Positions 19,704 through 27,461 are shown, numbered from the stretch's first letter. The stretch is DNA of 36,546 nt from Methanobacteriota archaeon (GCA_005878485.1 VBMG01000096.1:1-36546), one strand, 5' to 3'. Translations and numbers: made by a program. The notes: a model not told the origin generated them from the letters alone.

Positions 19704-20153
19704 ATGGCCGACCTCCGTGAGCTCTACCAGGACACGATTCTGGACCACAGCAAGAAGCCCCGCAACTTCCGCGAGATCCCGGGCGCCACCGCGAAGGCCG
19801 TCGGGCACAACCCGCTTTGCGGCGATCGGGTGACCGTCTACCTGCGCCTCGACGCCGGGAACATCGCGGACATCGCGTTCATCGGCCAGGGCTGCGCGAT
19901 CTCGAAGGCGTCGGCTTCCCTGATGACGGACGCGGTGAAGGGCAAGTCGAAGTCCGAGGCGACCCGTCTGTTCGAGCGATTCCGTAAGATGGTTACGGGC
20001 CGTCCGGGGGATCCGATCGACGCGTCCCTCGGCAAGCTCGCGGTCCTCTCCGGCGTCTGCGAGTTCCCGGTCCGCGTGAAGTGCGCGAGCCTCCCGTGGC
20101 ACACGCTCGAGGCGGCGCTCGAGGCGAAGCAGGAGACCGTGTCCCTGGAGTGA
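19704..20153 (+). CDS. sufU: SufU/IscU-like protein 1
   Basis: Zinc-dependent sulfurtransferase partner of SufS, or an IscU-type scaffold. Three conserved cysteines are visible: N-P-L-C-G-D (C39), G-Q-G-C-A-I-S (about 63), and V-K-C-A-S-L-P-W-H-T-L near the end. The ~20-residue insertion between the second and third cysteines that marks SufU is present (F-R-K-M-V-T-G onwards), so this copy is SufU-like. GGGAGG precedes the ATG by about 9 bases. The 55-base gap after sufD is the largest in the operon. Confidence 0.92.
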   Translation: MADLRELYQDTILDHSKKPRNFREIPGATAKAVGHNPLCGDRVTVYLRLDAGNIADIAFIGQGCAISKASASLMTDAVKGKSKSEATRLFERFRKMVTGRPGDPIDASLGKLAVLSGVCEFPVRVKCASLPWHTLEAALEAKQETVSLE

Positions 20154-20155
20154 CG

Positions 20156-21487
20156 ATGACCGTCGCGGACCTCCCTCCGACTCCGTTGCGAGAGGATGCG
20201 GGACGCTTCGTGACGATTGGCAACGCCCCGACTGCGGAGCTCGTCCGCGACCTGTCCCGAAATCGAAACGAACCCGATTGGATGCTCCGACACCGGTTGC
20301 GGGCCCTGGAACGGCTCCGATCGGACGGCGTGCCGGCGTGGGCCGCCTTCCTGCGGGATGTGGACTTCGAGGGCATCGTAGGCGCGGAAGGGCCGCCGCA
20401 TTCGCCCGAGACGGCGAAGGATGGATCGAGTATCTTGCCGGGCCTCGGCGCGCTCGCCGAATCCGAGGCGGCGTACCGTTCCGTCCGAAGAGACCTCGAG
20501 TCCCGCGGCGTGCGCTTCTCCGGATTGGGGTCCGCGCTCGCATCGACTCCGAACCTCGTGAAACCGCACTTCGGCACCGCGATTCCCATGGACGACCATC
20601 CGTTCGCCGCCCTCAACGGGAGCCTTTGGACGGGCGGGTCCTTCGTCTACGTCCCGCCGGACGTGCACCTCGAGATTCCACTCCAGGCTGAGATCCGCGC
20701 GGACTACGAGAAGGTCGAGCCGTTCGAGCGCAACCTGATCGTCGCCGACGCCGGCGCCCAAATCACGTACATCGAGGGGTGCACGGCACCCGTGTACACG
20801 CCGGACCAGCTTCACGTGTCCGCGATCGAGGTCCTCGCGTTGCCTCGATCTCGCGTGCGGTACATCGCGCTCCAGAATTTCTCCCGAGAGGTCGACAACC
20901 TCGTGATGAAGCGCGCGCTCGTGCACGAAGGCGCGACGATCGAGTGGGTCGATGCGAACCTGGGCTCGCGCCGCACGTGGAAAGTGCCTCGCGCCGACCT
21001 GCTCGGTCCAGGGGCCGTCGCCGAATTCGTCGGAGTCGCCCTCGCGGGCAGACGACAGCACCAGGACGTCGGGGCGGAAGTCGTCCACCGCGCACCGCGA
21101 ACCCGCTCGACAATTGTGAACCGCGGCATCGTCCACACCGGAGGTCGCGCGACCCTCCGGTCGGGCGTCCACGTGGCTCCGCAGGCCCTGGGCGCTTCCG
21201 CGTCCGTCGAATGGTCGGCCCTCATGCTCGACGCCGACTCGCGAGCGGAGACCGTGCCCACGATCGAGCTCGACGAAGCGGACGCGGAGATTGTCCAGGC
21301 CGGAAGCATCCGCAAGGTGAGCGACGAGATGCTGTTCTACATGGCCAGCCGCGGCGTGACGCGCGACGAGGCCCTGCGGATGGTCGTCCTCGGGGCCGCG
21401 GACGCGGCGATGGCGCGCATCCCCGTCGAGTACGCGGTCGAAGTCGAGCGACTCATCGAGCTGGAGCTCGGGGGCGGCGTCGGATGA
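20156..21487 (+). CDS. Third SufB/SufD-family protein, divergent SufB-like
   Basis: 443 residues, starting at the ATG at 20156, two bases after the sufU stop; the longer open frame overlaps sufU and is rejected. Similarity to SufB is clear: N-E-P-D-W-M-L-R-H-R-L-R, G-G-S-F-V-Y-V-P-P-D-V, Y-I-E-G-C-T-A-P, and a C-terminal S-D-E-M-L-F-Y-M-A-S-R-G-V. The SufB block E-H-E-A-S is replaced by V-Q-A-G-S, and the S-Q-C-D-S region by V-E-W-S-A. It is therefore neither a normal SufB nor a SufD. It may replace one partner in an alternative complex or act in a specialised step. It is coupled to sufS by an ATGA junction. Confidence 0.85.
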   Translation: MTVADLPPTPLREDAGRFVTIGNAPTAELVRDLSRNRNEPDWMLRHRLRALERLRSDGVPAWAAFLRDVDFEGIVGAEGPPHSPETAKDGSSILPGLGALAESEAAYRSVRRDLESRGVRFSGLGSALASTPNLVKPHFGTAIPMDDHPFAALNGSLWTGGSFVYVPPDVHLEIPLQAEIRADYEKVEPFERNLIVADAGAQITYIEGCTAPVYTPDQLHVSAIEVLALPRSRVRYIALQNFSREVDNLVMKRALVHEGATIEWVDANLGSRRTWKVPRADLLGPGAVAEFVGVALAGRRQHQDVGAEVVHRAPRTRSTIVNRGIVHTGGRATLRSGVHVAPQALGASASVEWSALMLDADSRAETVPTIELDEADAEIVQAGSIRKVSDEMLFYMASRGVTRDEALRMVVLGAADAAMARIPVEYAVEVERLIELELGGGVG

Positions 21488-21522
21488 CCGCGTCACGAGA
21501 AAACTCAAGTAGGGAGGCGGTC

Positions 21523-22788
21523 ATGGCAAGAAAGGACCGCATGGCGAAACCGGCCAAGATGCTGTTGAACGTGCCCGCCATCCAGGCGGACTTCCCCATC
21601 CTCAAGCGGACGGTGCGGGACAAGCGGCTCGTGTACCTCGACAGTGCGGCGACGTCCCAGAAGCCGAAACAGGTTATCGAGGCCACGTCCGACTACTATT
21701 CGCGGTACAACGCGAACGTCCATCGCGCGATCTACGAGCTCGGCGAAGAGTCCACGCGGGAGTATGAAGGCGCGCGGGAGAAGGTCGCGGACTTCATCCA
21801 CGCGAAGGCGGCGAGCGAAATCGCGTTCACGAAGTCGACGACGGAATCGATCAACGTCATCGCATACGGCTACGGGCTCAAAGGCAAGATCCAGAAGGGC
21901 GACGAGATCCTCGGCACCGTGATGGAGCACCATTCGAATCATGTGCCCTGGCACTTCGTGAAGGACCACAAGGGCGCGGTCCTGAAGTACGTCGACGTGG
22001 CCGACGACGGCACCCTGAAGATGGAGCAGTACGACGACCTCCTCACCCGCCACACGAAGATCGTGACGGTGACCCTGTGCTCGAACGTCCTCGGGACGAT
22101 CAATCCGGTCAAGGAGATTGCGAAACGGGCCCATGAGGTCGGCGCGCTCTGCGTCGTCGATGCGGCCCAGGCGGCTCCCCACATGCCGGTCGACGTCCAG
22201 AGCCTCGACGCGGACTTCCTCGCGTTCAGCGGGCACAAGATGCTGGGGCCGACGGGGATCGGCGTGCTCTACGGCAAGGCGGAACTCCTCGAGGAAACGG
22301 AACCGCTCCTGGGCGGCGGCGAGATGATCCGCGAGGTGCACCTCGGCTGGGCCAAGTGGAACGACGTCCCGTACAAGTTCGAGGGCGGCACACCGAACAT
22401 CGCGGGCGCGATCGGCCTCGGCGTCGCGGTCGACTACCTCACGAAACTGGGGATGGACGCGGTCCGGGCCCACGAAATGGAGGTCACGCAGTACGCGCTC
22501 GAGAAGTTCGACCGCCTCAAGGGCGTTACCACGTACGGACCGAAGGATGTCAAGAGGCGCGCGGGCGTGGTGTCCTTCACGATCGAAGGCGCGCACCCGC
22601 ACGACATCGCCTCGATCTTGGACGTGGAGGGCATCTGTATCCGATCGGGCCACCACTGCGCTCAGCCGCTCATGGAACGGTTCGACCTCCCCGCGACGGC
22701 GCGGGCGTCGTTCTACATCTACAACGACCTGGACGATGTCGACGCGCTGATCGCCGGCATCAAGCGAGTCCAGGAGGTCTTTGCCTGA
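21523..22788 (+). CDS. sufS: Cysteine desulfurase SufS
   Basis: PLP-dependent enzyme that takes sulfur from cysteine as a persulfide for cluster assembly. A 421-residue class II desulfurase with the PLP lysine K239 in F-S-G-H-K-M-L-G-P-T, H-H-S-N-H in the substrate site, and the active cysteine C379 in R-S-G-H-H-C-A-Q-P-L. I chose the ATG at 21523, which has AGGGAGG 5 bases upstream. An in-frame ATG at 21484 overlaps the previous stop and would add 13 residues. The stop overlaps the next ATG by one base. The adjacent cysteine synthase could supply its substrate. Confidence 0.95.
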   Translation: MARKDRMAKPAKMLLNVPAIQADFPILKRTVRDKRLVYLDSAATSQKPKQVIEATSDYYSRYNANVHRAIYELGEESTREYEGAREKVADFIHAKAASEIAFTKSTTESINVIAYGYGLKGKIQKGDEILGTVMEHHSNHVPWHFVKDHKGAVLKYVDVADDGTLKMEQYDDLLTRHTKIVTVTLCSNVLGTINPVKEIAKRAHEVGALCVVDAAQAAPHMPVDVQSLDADFLAFSGHKMLGPTGIGVLYGKAELLEETEPLLGGGEMIREVHLGWAKWNDVPYKFEGGTPNIAGAIGLGVAVDYLTKLGMDAVRAHEMEVTQYALEKFDRLKGVTTYGPKDVKRRAGVVSFTIEGAHPHDIASILDVEGICIRSGHHCAQPLMERFDLPATARASFYIYNDLDDVDALIAGIKRVQEVFA

Positions 22789-23180
22789 TGGCGGTCTCCT
22801 ACGAGATGTACCAGGAGCAGATCCTGGACCATTACAAGCACCCTCGCAACAAAGGCTCCCTACCCAGCGCGACGAAGAACGCCCGGGACACGAACCCGCT
22901 GTGCGGCGACGAAGTCGTCCTCCATCTGAAGATCGACGGATCGGATCGCATTGCGGACGTGCGGTTCGAGGGCCAGGGGTGCGCGATCAGCCAGGCGAGC
23001 GCGTCGATGTTGACGACGATCGTGAAGGGGATGTCTCTGGGGGACGCGACCGCCCTGGACCGGGACGCGATTCTGAAGAAGCTCGGGATTCCGCTCAGCG
23101 CGGTTCGCCTGAAGTGCGCCCTGCTGTCTCTGCACGTTCTCAAAGTCGCGCTGGGGCCCAAGCCTGACGTCTCGAAGTGA
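22788..23180 (+). CDS. SufU/IscU-like protein 2, shorter form
   Basis: A second paralogue, 130 residues. It keeps the three cysteines (N-P-L-C-G-D, G-Q-G-C-A-I-S, R-L-K-C-A-L-L-S-L-H) but lacks most of the insertion seen in the first copy, so the region between the second and third cysteines is closer to IscU length. It starts at an ATG overlapping the sufS stop by one base. Two SufU-like proteins in one operon suggest a division of labour, for example zinc-dependent sulfur acceptor versus scaffold. That is inference. Confidence 0.9.
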   Translation: MAVSYEMYQEQILDHYKHPRNKGSLPSATKNARDTNPLCGDEVVLHLKIDGSDRIADVRFEGQGCAISQASASMLTTIVKGMSLGDATALDRDAILKKLGIPLSAVRLKCALLSLHVLKVALGPKPDVSK

Positions 23181-23193
23181 GGCCGTCGATCCC

Positions 23194-24123
23194 ATGCGGC
23201 CGGCCGCGACGCCGCCGAAGGCTCCCCGGATCGCGGATCTCATTGGACACACCCCCCTTCTGCGCCTCGAGCGGTCGGCGGACCACGTCGCTCCCGCCGT
23301 GCGGTTGTTTGCGAAGGCCGAATGGCACAACCCGGGCGGCAGCGTGAAGGACCGTGCGGCGCTCTGGATGCTTCGGGCCGCGGAGCGGGCGGGCCTGGCG
23401 AAAGACCGGGTGCTCCTCGACGCCACCTCGGGCAACACGGGGATCGCGCTTGCGATGCTGGGAGCGTCAGAAGGTTATCAAGTGACGCTGTGCGTCCCCG
23501 CGAACGTCAACGCCGAGCGCAAAAAGATTCTCCAGGGGTACGGCGCCAAGCTCGTGCTAACTCCCGCGGCGGAGGGGACCGACGGAGCGCAAAGAGCGGC
23601 GAAGGATCTGGCCGGTTCGAAGCCGGAGACGTACTGGTATCTCGACCAGTACAACAACGAGGCGAACTGGCGGGCCCACTTCGAGTCGACCGGCCTGGAA
23701 ATCTGGGACCAGACGCGCGGGACGATCACCCACTTCGTCGCGTGCCTCGGCACGACCGGGACGTTCGTCGGAGTGGGCCGGTATCTGAAGAAGATGGCGC
23801 CGCGGGTCCGCCTCGTCGCCGTCCAGCCCGACAGCCCGTTCCATGGGCTCGAAGGCGTCAAGCATCTCGAGACGTCGACGGTCCCCGGGATTTGGGACCC
23901 CGGCCTCGCCGACGAAGTGATGTCCGTCGCCACGGAGGACGCCCAGGTCGCCGCGCGCCGCCTCGCACGGGAGGAAGGCCTGCTCGTCGGCACATCGAGC
24001 GGGGCGGCTTTCGACGCGGCCCTGCGGCTCGCAGAACGAATCCGCGAGGGCGTTGTTGTCGCGGTCTTCCCGGATTCGGGCCAGTATTACTTGGCGGAGC
24101 GGTACTGGGAGCCGGCGCCGTGA
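23194..24123 (+). CDS. cysM: Cysteine synthase, CysM (CysO-dependent type)
   Basis: PLP enzyme of the cysteine synthase family, 309 residues. The PLP lysine is K52 in N-P-G-G-S-V-K-D-R-A, the substrate loop is T-S-G-N-T-G at 78-83, and L-G-T-T-G-T binds the cofactor phosphate. Q-Y-N-N-E-A-N-W, T-H-F-V-A-C-L-G-T-T-G-T and G-T-S-S-G-A resemble mycobacterial CysM, which uses O-phosphoserine and the thiocarboxylate of CysO. It lies 13 bases after sufU2 and overlaps the JAMM gene (GTGA). With the JAMM protease and the carrier/E1 fusion next door, a thiocarboxylate-dependent route is more likely than a sulfide-dependent one. Donor preference needs assay. Confidence 0.85.
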   Translation: MRPAATPPKAPRIADLIGHTPLLRLERSADHVAPAVRLFAKAEWHNPGGSVKDRAALWMLRAAERAGLAKDRVLLDATSGNTGIALAMLGASEGYQVTLCVPANVNAERKKILQGYGAKLVLTPAAEGTDGAQRAAKDLAGSKPETYWYLDQYNNEANWRAHFESTGLEIWDQTRGTITHFVACLGTTGTFVGVGRYLKKMAPRVRLVAVQPDSPFHGLEGVKHLETSTVPGIWDPGLADEVMSVATEDAQVAARRLAREEGLLVGTSSGAAFDAALRLAERIREGVVVAVFPDSGQYYLAERYWEPAP

Positions 24124-24539
24124 CGATCGAAATGCCGAGAGCCATCGTGCGCTCGATCGAGGACCACGCCCGCGACGCATATCCGGAGGAGGGCTGCGGG
24201 TTCCTTCTCGGGCGGATGAGCGAGCCTCGGCGCGCCGTCGAGTCCCGCCGCGCGCGGAACATCGCCACCGAGGATCGTTCCCGCCGGTATACGATCGACC
24301 CTCTCGAGCTCCTCCGAGCCGACGACGACGCGCGCAAGAAAAGACTCGACCTCATCGGGATCTACCACAGCCATCCGGACCATCCGGCCGCCCCATCCGA
24401 GTTTGATCGATCCCGGGCTACCAGCTGGTATTCGTACGTCATCGTGAGCGTCGTCGATGGCCAACCCAAGGACACGACGGCCTGGAGCTTCGATGAAGCT
24501 GCGCGGGCGTTTCGCCCCGAAAAACTCGTTCTCCGTTGA
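24120..24539 (+). CDS. JAMM/MPN+ metalloprotease (Mec-like)
   Basis: A 139-residue JAMM (JAB1/MPN/Mov34) zinc peptidase. Catalytic E24 lies in E-G-C-G, and the zinc ligands follow the H-S-H-P-x6-S-x2-D pattern (H83, H85, S93, D96). In actinobacteria the homologue Mec frees cysteine from the carrier CysO after CysM has attached it. In haloarchaea JAMM enzymes cleave SAMP conjugates. The GTG start at 24120 overlaps the cysM stop, so the protein is made together with CysM, and the Mec role is the best guess. Processing of the internal Gly-Gly in the downstream fusion is another possibility. Confidence 0.88.
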   Translation: MTIEMPRAIVRSIEDHARDAYPEEGCGFLLGRMSEPRRAVESRRARNIATEDRSRRYTIDPLELLRADDDARKKRLDLIGIYHSHPDHPAAPSEFDRSRATSWYSYVIVSVVDGQPKDTTAWSFDEAARAFRPEKLVLR

Positions 24540-24584
24540 GGCCGAGGCCCGTCCCGGACTTCGGGTGCCGTCCCTCCGTCTGTT

Positions 24585-24600
24585 AACCTTGTTTAAGGTT
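24585..24600. repeat. Inverted repeat AACCTT-GTTT-AAGGTT
   Basis: Perfect 6-base arms with a 4-base loop, 45 bases after the JAMM stop and about 85 bases before the TATA-like box of the fusion gene. The same AACCTT recurs exactly 100 bases further on within that box. It may be an operator, a weak terminator stem or chance. Confidence 0.35.
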
Positions 24601-24684
24601 GCCTGCGCTTGAACGGAGACTTCGTTTGGGTGGTGCTCCCGCGGTTCCTCCGCACTATTCGAGTTCGCATATCGCGCTGGGGTG

Positions 24685-24696
24685 AACCTTAAGTAT
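24685..24696 (+). promoter_or_regulatory. Promoter of the MoaD-ThiF-rhodanese gene
   Basis: AACCTTAAGTAT ends 27 bases before the ATG at 24724. With transcription starting about 25 bases downstream of the TATA, the mRNA would be nearly leaderless, in keeping with the absence of a Shine-Dalgarno. Confidence 0.5.
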
Positions 24697-24723
24697 CTCA
24701 CTGTTGTGGCACGAGGCACGACG

Positions 24724-26073
24724 ATGGCCGCGGTCAAGATCGTCATCCCTACCGCCCTCCGGCAATACGTCGGCAATCTGGATGCGGTGGAGGTCGACGC
24801 CAAGAACGTGAAAGAGGCCCTCGACGACCTCGTCGATCGATTCGACCTCCTCCGGCGACATCTCTACGCCGACGACGGCGACCTCCGAAACTTCGTGAAC
24901 GTGTACGTGAACGAAGAAGACATCCGCTACCTCGGGAAGGACGCGACGCCGCTGCACGAGGGCGACACGATCTCGATCGTCCCGAGCATCGCGGGCGGTT
25001 CCTTCTCCCTCATGGACCGCCTCGTGGCGAAGCGGAAGGACGTCGCGGGCGGCCTCGGGGTCCCGCTCACGCAGTATCTGAGCGCGGCGGGCGTTGGCCG
25101 CCTCGGGATCGTCGACTTCGACGTGATCGACGAAACGAATCTCCAGCGCCAGGTGCTGTATGGGACGAAGGACGTCGGGCGCAAGAAGATCGACGTCGCG
25201 AAAGAGCGGGTCGCGCAGATCAACCCGAACGTCGACGTGCAGACCCACGAGACCCGACTGACGTCCGAGAACGCGCTGGACATCTTGCGTGACTACGACG
25301 TGGTCATCGATGGGACGGACAACTTCCCGACCCGGTACCTCGTGAATGATGCGACCGTCCTCCTGAAGAAGCCGAACGTCTACGGGTCGATCTTCCGGTT
25401 CGAAGGTCAGGCGAGCGTCTTCTTCGCGGCGAAGGGGCCGTGCTACCGCTGCCTCTACGCGGAACCACCGCCGCCCGGGCTCGTGCCCTCGTGCGCGGAG
25501 GGTGGCGTCCTCGGCGTCCTCCCGGGGATCGTAGGATCGATTCAGGCATGCGAGGCGATCAAACTCCTCCTCGGTAAAGGCGACACGCTGATCGGCCGCC
25601 TCCTCGTGTTCGACGCCCTTCGCATGAAGTTCCGCGAGCTGAAGCTGCGGAAGAATCCGGAGTGCCCGGTCTGCGGCACGAACCCCACGATCAAGGAGCT
25701 GATCGACTACGAGGAATTCTGTGGCCTCCGCGGCCCGTCGGAGCAGGTCGGGGAGGAGTTCCAGATTTCCGCCGACCAGCTCAAGGAGAAACTCGATGCG
25801 GGGCAGGCACCTGTCCTCCTCGATGTCCGCGAGCCGACGGAGTGGGAGATCGCTCGGCTGGACAAGGCGATTCTCATGCCCGTCGCCCAAGTTGCCGCCC
25901 GAGTCAACGAGCTGAGCACCGCGGACGAGATCGTCGTGTACTGCAAGACGGGCGCGCGATCCGGACGAATCACGAATTTCCTCCGGGAACTCGGATTCCG
26001 CAAGGTGAAGAACCTTATCGGCGGGATCGACGAGTGGGCGGAGAAGATCGAACCAGAGATGCCGAGGTACTAG
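24724..26073 (+). CDS. MoaD/ThiS carrier - ThiF/MoeB E1-like - rhodanese fusion
   Basis: 449 residues with three parts. Residues 1-92 are a ubiquitin-fold sulfur carrier (MoaD/ThiS/CysO type) ending in P-S-I-A-G-G. Residues ~105-325 are a ThiF/MoeB/MoeZ adenylation domain: A-G-G-L-G at 108-112, N-L-Q-R-Q, catalytic D199 in G-T-D-N, zinc cysteines C240, C243, C314 and C317, and C257 in S-C-A-E-G-G. Residues ~345-445 are a rhodanese with active C407 in Y-C-K-T-G-A-R-S. The set would adenylate the carrier and load it with sulfur. Odd points: the carrier Gly-Gly is internal, and only 15 residues separate it from A-G-G-L-G, so the usual E1 N-terminal segment with R-Y-x-R-Q and the first strand is missing. 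The start at 24724 is where carrier similarity begins. Confidence 0.85.
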   Translation: MAAVKIVIPTALRQYVGNLDAVEVDAKNVKEALDDLVDRFDLLRRHLYADDGDLRNFVNVYVNEEDIRYLGKDATPLHEGDTISIVPSIAGGSFSLMDRLVAKRKDVAGGLGVPLTQYLSAAGVGRLGIVDFDVIDETNLQRQVLYGTKDVGRKKIDVAKERVAQINPNVDVQTHETRLTSENALDILRDYDVVIDGTDNFPTRYLVNDATVLLKKPNVYGSIFRFEGQASVFFAAKGPCYRCLYAEPPPPGLVPSCAEGGVLGVLPGIVGSIQACEAIKLLLGKGDTLIGRLLVFDALRMKFRELKLRKNPECPVCGTNPTIKELIDYEEFCGLRGPSEQVGEEFQISADQLKEKLDAGQAPVLLDVREPTEWEIARLDKAILMPVAQVAARVNELSTADEIVVYCKTGARSGRITNFLRELGFRKVKNLIGGIDEWAEKIEPEMPRY

Positions 26074-26160
26074 CGGTTGAGAGAATCCGACCAACTCGGC
26101 GCCGGCGTCACGAAGACTTCGGCCTTTTCAAAGCTGAACCGGTAATGAGAGGCTCCGCCA

Positions 26161-27033
26161 TCACCGTCCGGTGAGGAGGCTCGGGAGGCGGAGGGCGCCC
26201 CAGGTCATGCGACTGAATAATACGATGCCGAAAATCGGGATCGCGATGAACTCCAAGACGATGCCGATGATGAACGTCATCCCCGGAACGCCGGTGGCGC
26301 CGCCTAGGAGGAGCAGAATCGGGATCGTGACTAGCAGCACGCCCAGGAGGTTTATACTGGAGTACGCCACGAGGCCCTCTATTCCGAAGGACGTTGGACT
26401 CCGGGTTTCGAACCCTACCCCCCGGACGAACTCCGTGAACATTCCCGCAGCGATGACCAAGAACACCGAGGCAACTATCCATGCGAACGAGAGCACGGCA
26501 AGCGAGGTTCTGGCGGCGTCCCCGGTAACGCCTGCGGCGCCGGTCGAGAGGCTCAACCAGGCGATGCTCGCCACGATTCCAAGGGCTCCGTAGATAAGAA
26601 ACGCAATCCCGGTGGTAACCGCTTTCGACCGAGTGCGTTCGGAGATTCGGTGCTCCGCGCCGGCGGGACTCGTCCGCGTGACCGCCGTGGTCCCGCCTCG
26701 ATAAGAGAACATACCAAATGCCAGGACGAATGCCGCGATCGGTACCGCCGCAATTGCGCCGAGGTACACGGCCTGTGCGGTCGCGACACCGATCGTCCCT
26801 GCTTGGGGGACCCCTGATGTCCCAGCGAAGATTGCCGCGACGACATCGAAGAAGCCCGTCAGCATGAGGACGCTGTGTGCGAGCCAGCATACCGCGCCGA
26901 CAGCAACCAGCCCCGCTCCACGCTGGACGTGAAACCACGCCGATGCCTGAGCGGTCGCAGCACGCACGTCGTTAGGTTGAGTCGCCACCAGACCTTTTCC
27001 CGGTTGCCCTCCCGTACTGAGTTCTCGATACAA
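26161..27033 (-). CDS. Multi-pass membrane protein of unknown function
   Basis: 290 residues with about six hydrophobic segments (roughly residues 38-62, 87-112, 140-165, 175-200, 222-248 and 255-278) and short hydrophilic loops. I recognise no family motif. The only start codons near the N-terminus are TTG (27033) and GTG (about 26988), so the start is uncertain. Its base composition and codon use are less GC-biased than those of the neighbours (more A/T at third positions), which may mean a different history. It stands alone on the minus strand between two plus-strand genes. Confidence 0.6.
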   Translation of the reverse strand: MYRELSTGGQPGKGLVATQPNDVRAATAQASAWFHVQRGAGLVAVGAVCWLAHSVLMLTGFFDVVAAIFAGTSGVPQAGTIGVATAQAVYLGAIAAVPIAAFVLAFGMFSYRGGTTAVTRTSPAGAEHRISERTRSKAVTTGIAFLIYGALGIVASIAWLSLSTGAAGVTGDAARTSLAVLSFAWIVASVFLVIAAGMFTEFVRGVGFETRSPTSFGIEGLVAYSSINLLGVLLVTIPILLLLGGATGVPGMTFIIGIVLEFIAIPIFGIVLFSRMTWGALRLPSLLTGR

Positions 27034-27116
27034 GCGTATTGCGAAAAGTGGGCGAGCTGGAAACTAGAGGATAGACGGTCTCCCGGTTGTTACCGGTAGG
27101 AATATACCGTCGTCGG

Positions 27117-27449
27117 ATGCATGCTGTTGCGGTGCCGCTCGATCCCGGGACCGTCCATCGGTTCGCGATGCTCGAGCGCGCCGTGAAGTCCTTCGCGAAG
27201 ACAGGCCGGTTCGATGAGTCGCTGAAACTCGTCGAGGAGATGCTCACGATCGCACCGGACGATGCCGGCCTGTCGAAGCTCAAAGCCCGACTCGCGGCGG
27301 ACCTGGTGAACCAGGCCGTGCAGGCCCAGAAGATCGCCGCCGCGGCGCAAATCGTGGAGCTCGTCGAAGCGAAAATCCCTGCGGCCCACCTCGGACCGCC
27401 GGAGCGGGAGCACCTCGCGAAGGCGAAGGACCGCCTGTCCTCCATGTAG
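27117..27449 (+). CDS. Small helical protein, TPR-like
   Basis: About 110 residues, predicted all-helical, with an A-x-x-x-F-A-K-T-G-R-F-D-E-S-L-K-L-V-E-E-M stretch typical of a tetratricopeptide-like helix pair. No enzymatic motif is seen. The ATG at 27117 is the first good start, but a TATA-like AATATACC at 27101-27108 would place transcription near 27130, favouring the ATG at 27168. It precedes the DUF1684 gene by 12 bases and may be co-transcribed. Confidence 0.55.
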   Translation: MHAVAVPLDPGTVHRFAMLERAVKSFAKTGRFDESLKLVEEMLTIAPDDAGLSKLKARLAADLVNQAVQAQKIAAAAQIVELVEAKIPAAHLGPPEREHLAKAKDRLSSM

Positions 27450-27461
27450 CAGCACAGGCTT

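Noticed and set aside
19838-21508. Minus-strand 556-codon frame opposite sufU and sufB2
   Set aside because: Arg/Val/Asp-rich shadow of strongly supported Suf genes; no family features.
20779-21522. Long N-terminal extension of the sufS frame
   Set aside because: Overlaps sufB2 completely, is Arg/Pro-rich, and a Shine-Dalgarno directly precedes the ATG at 21523.
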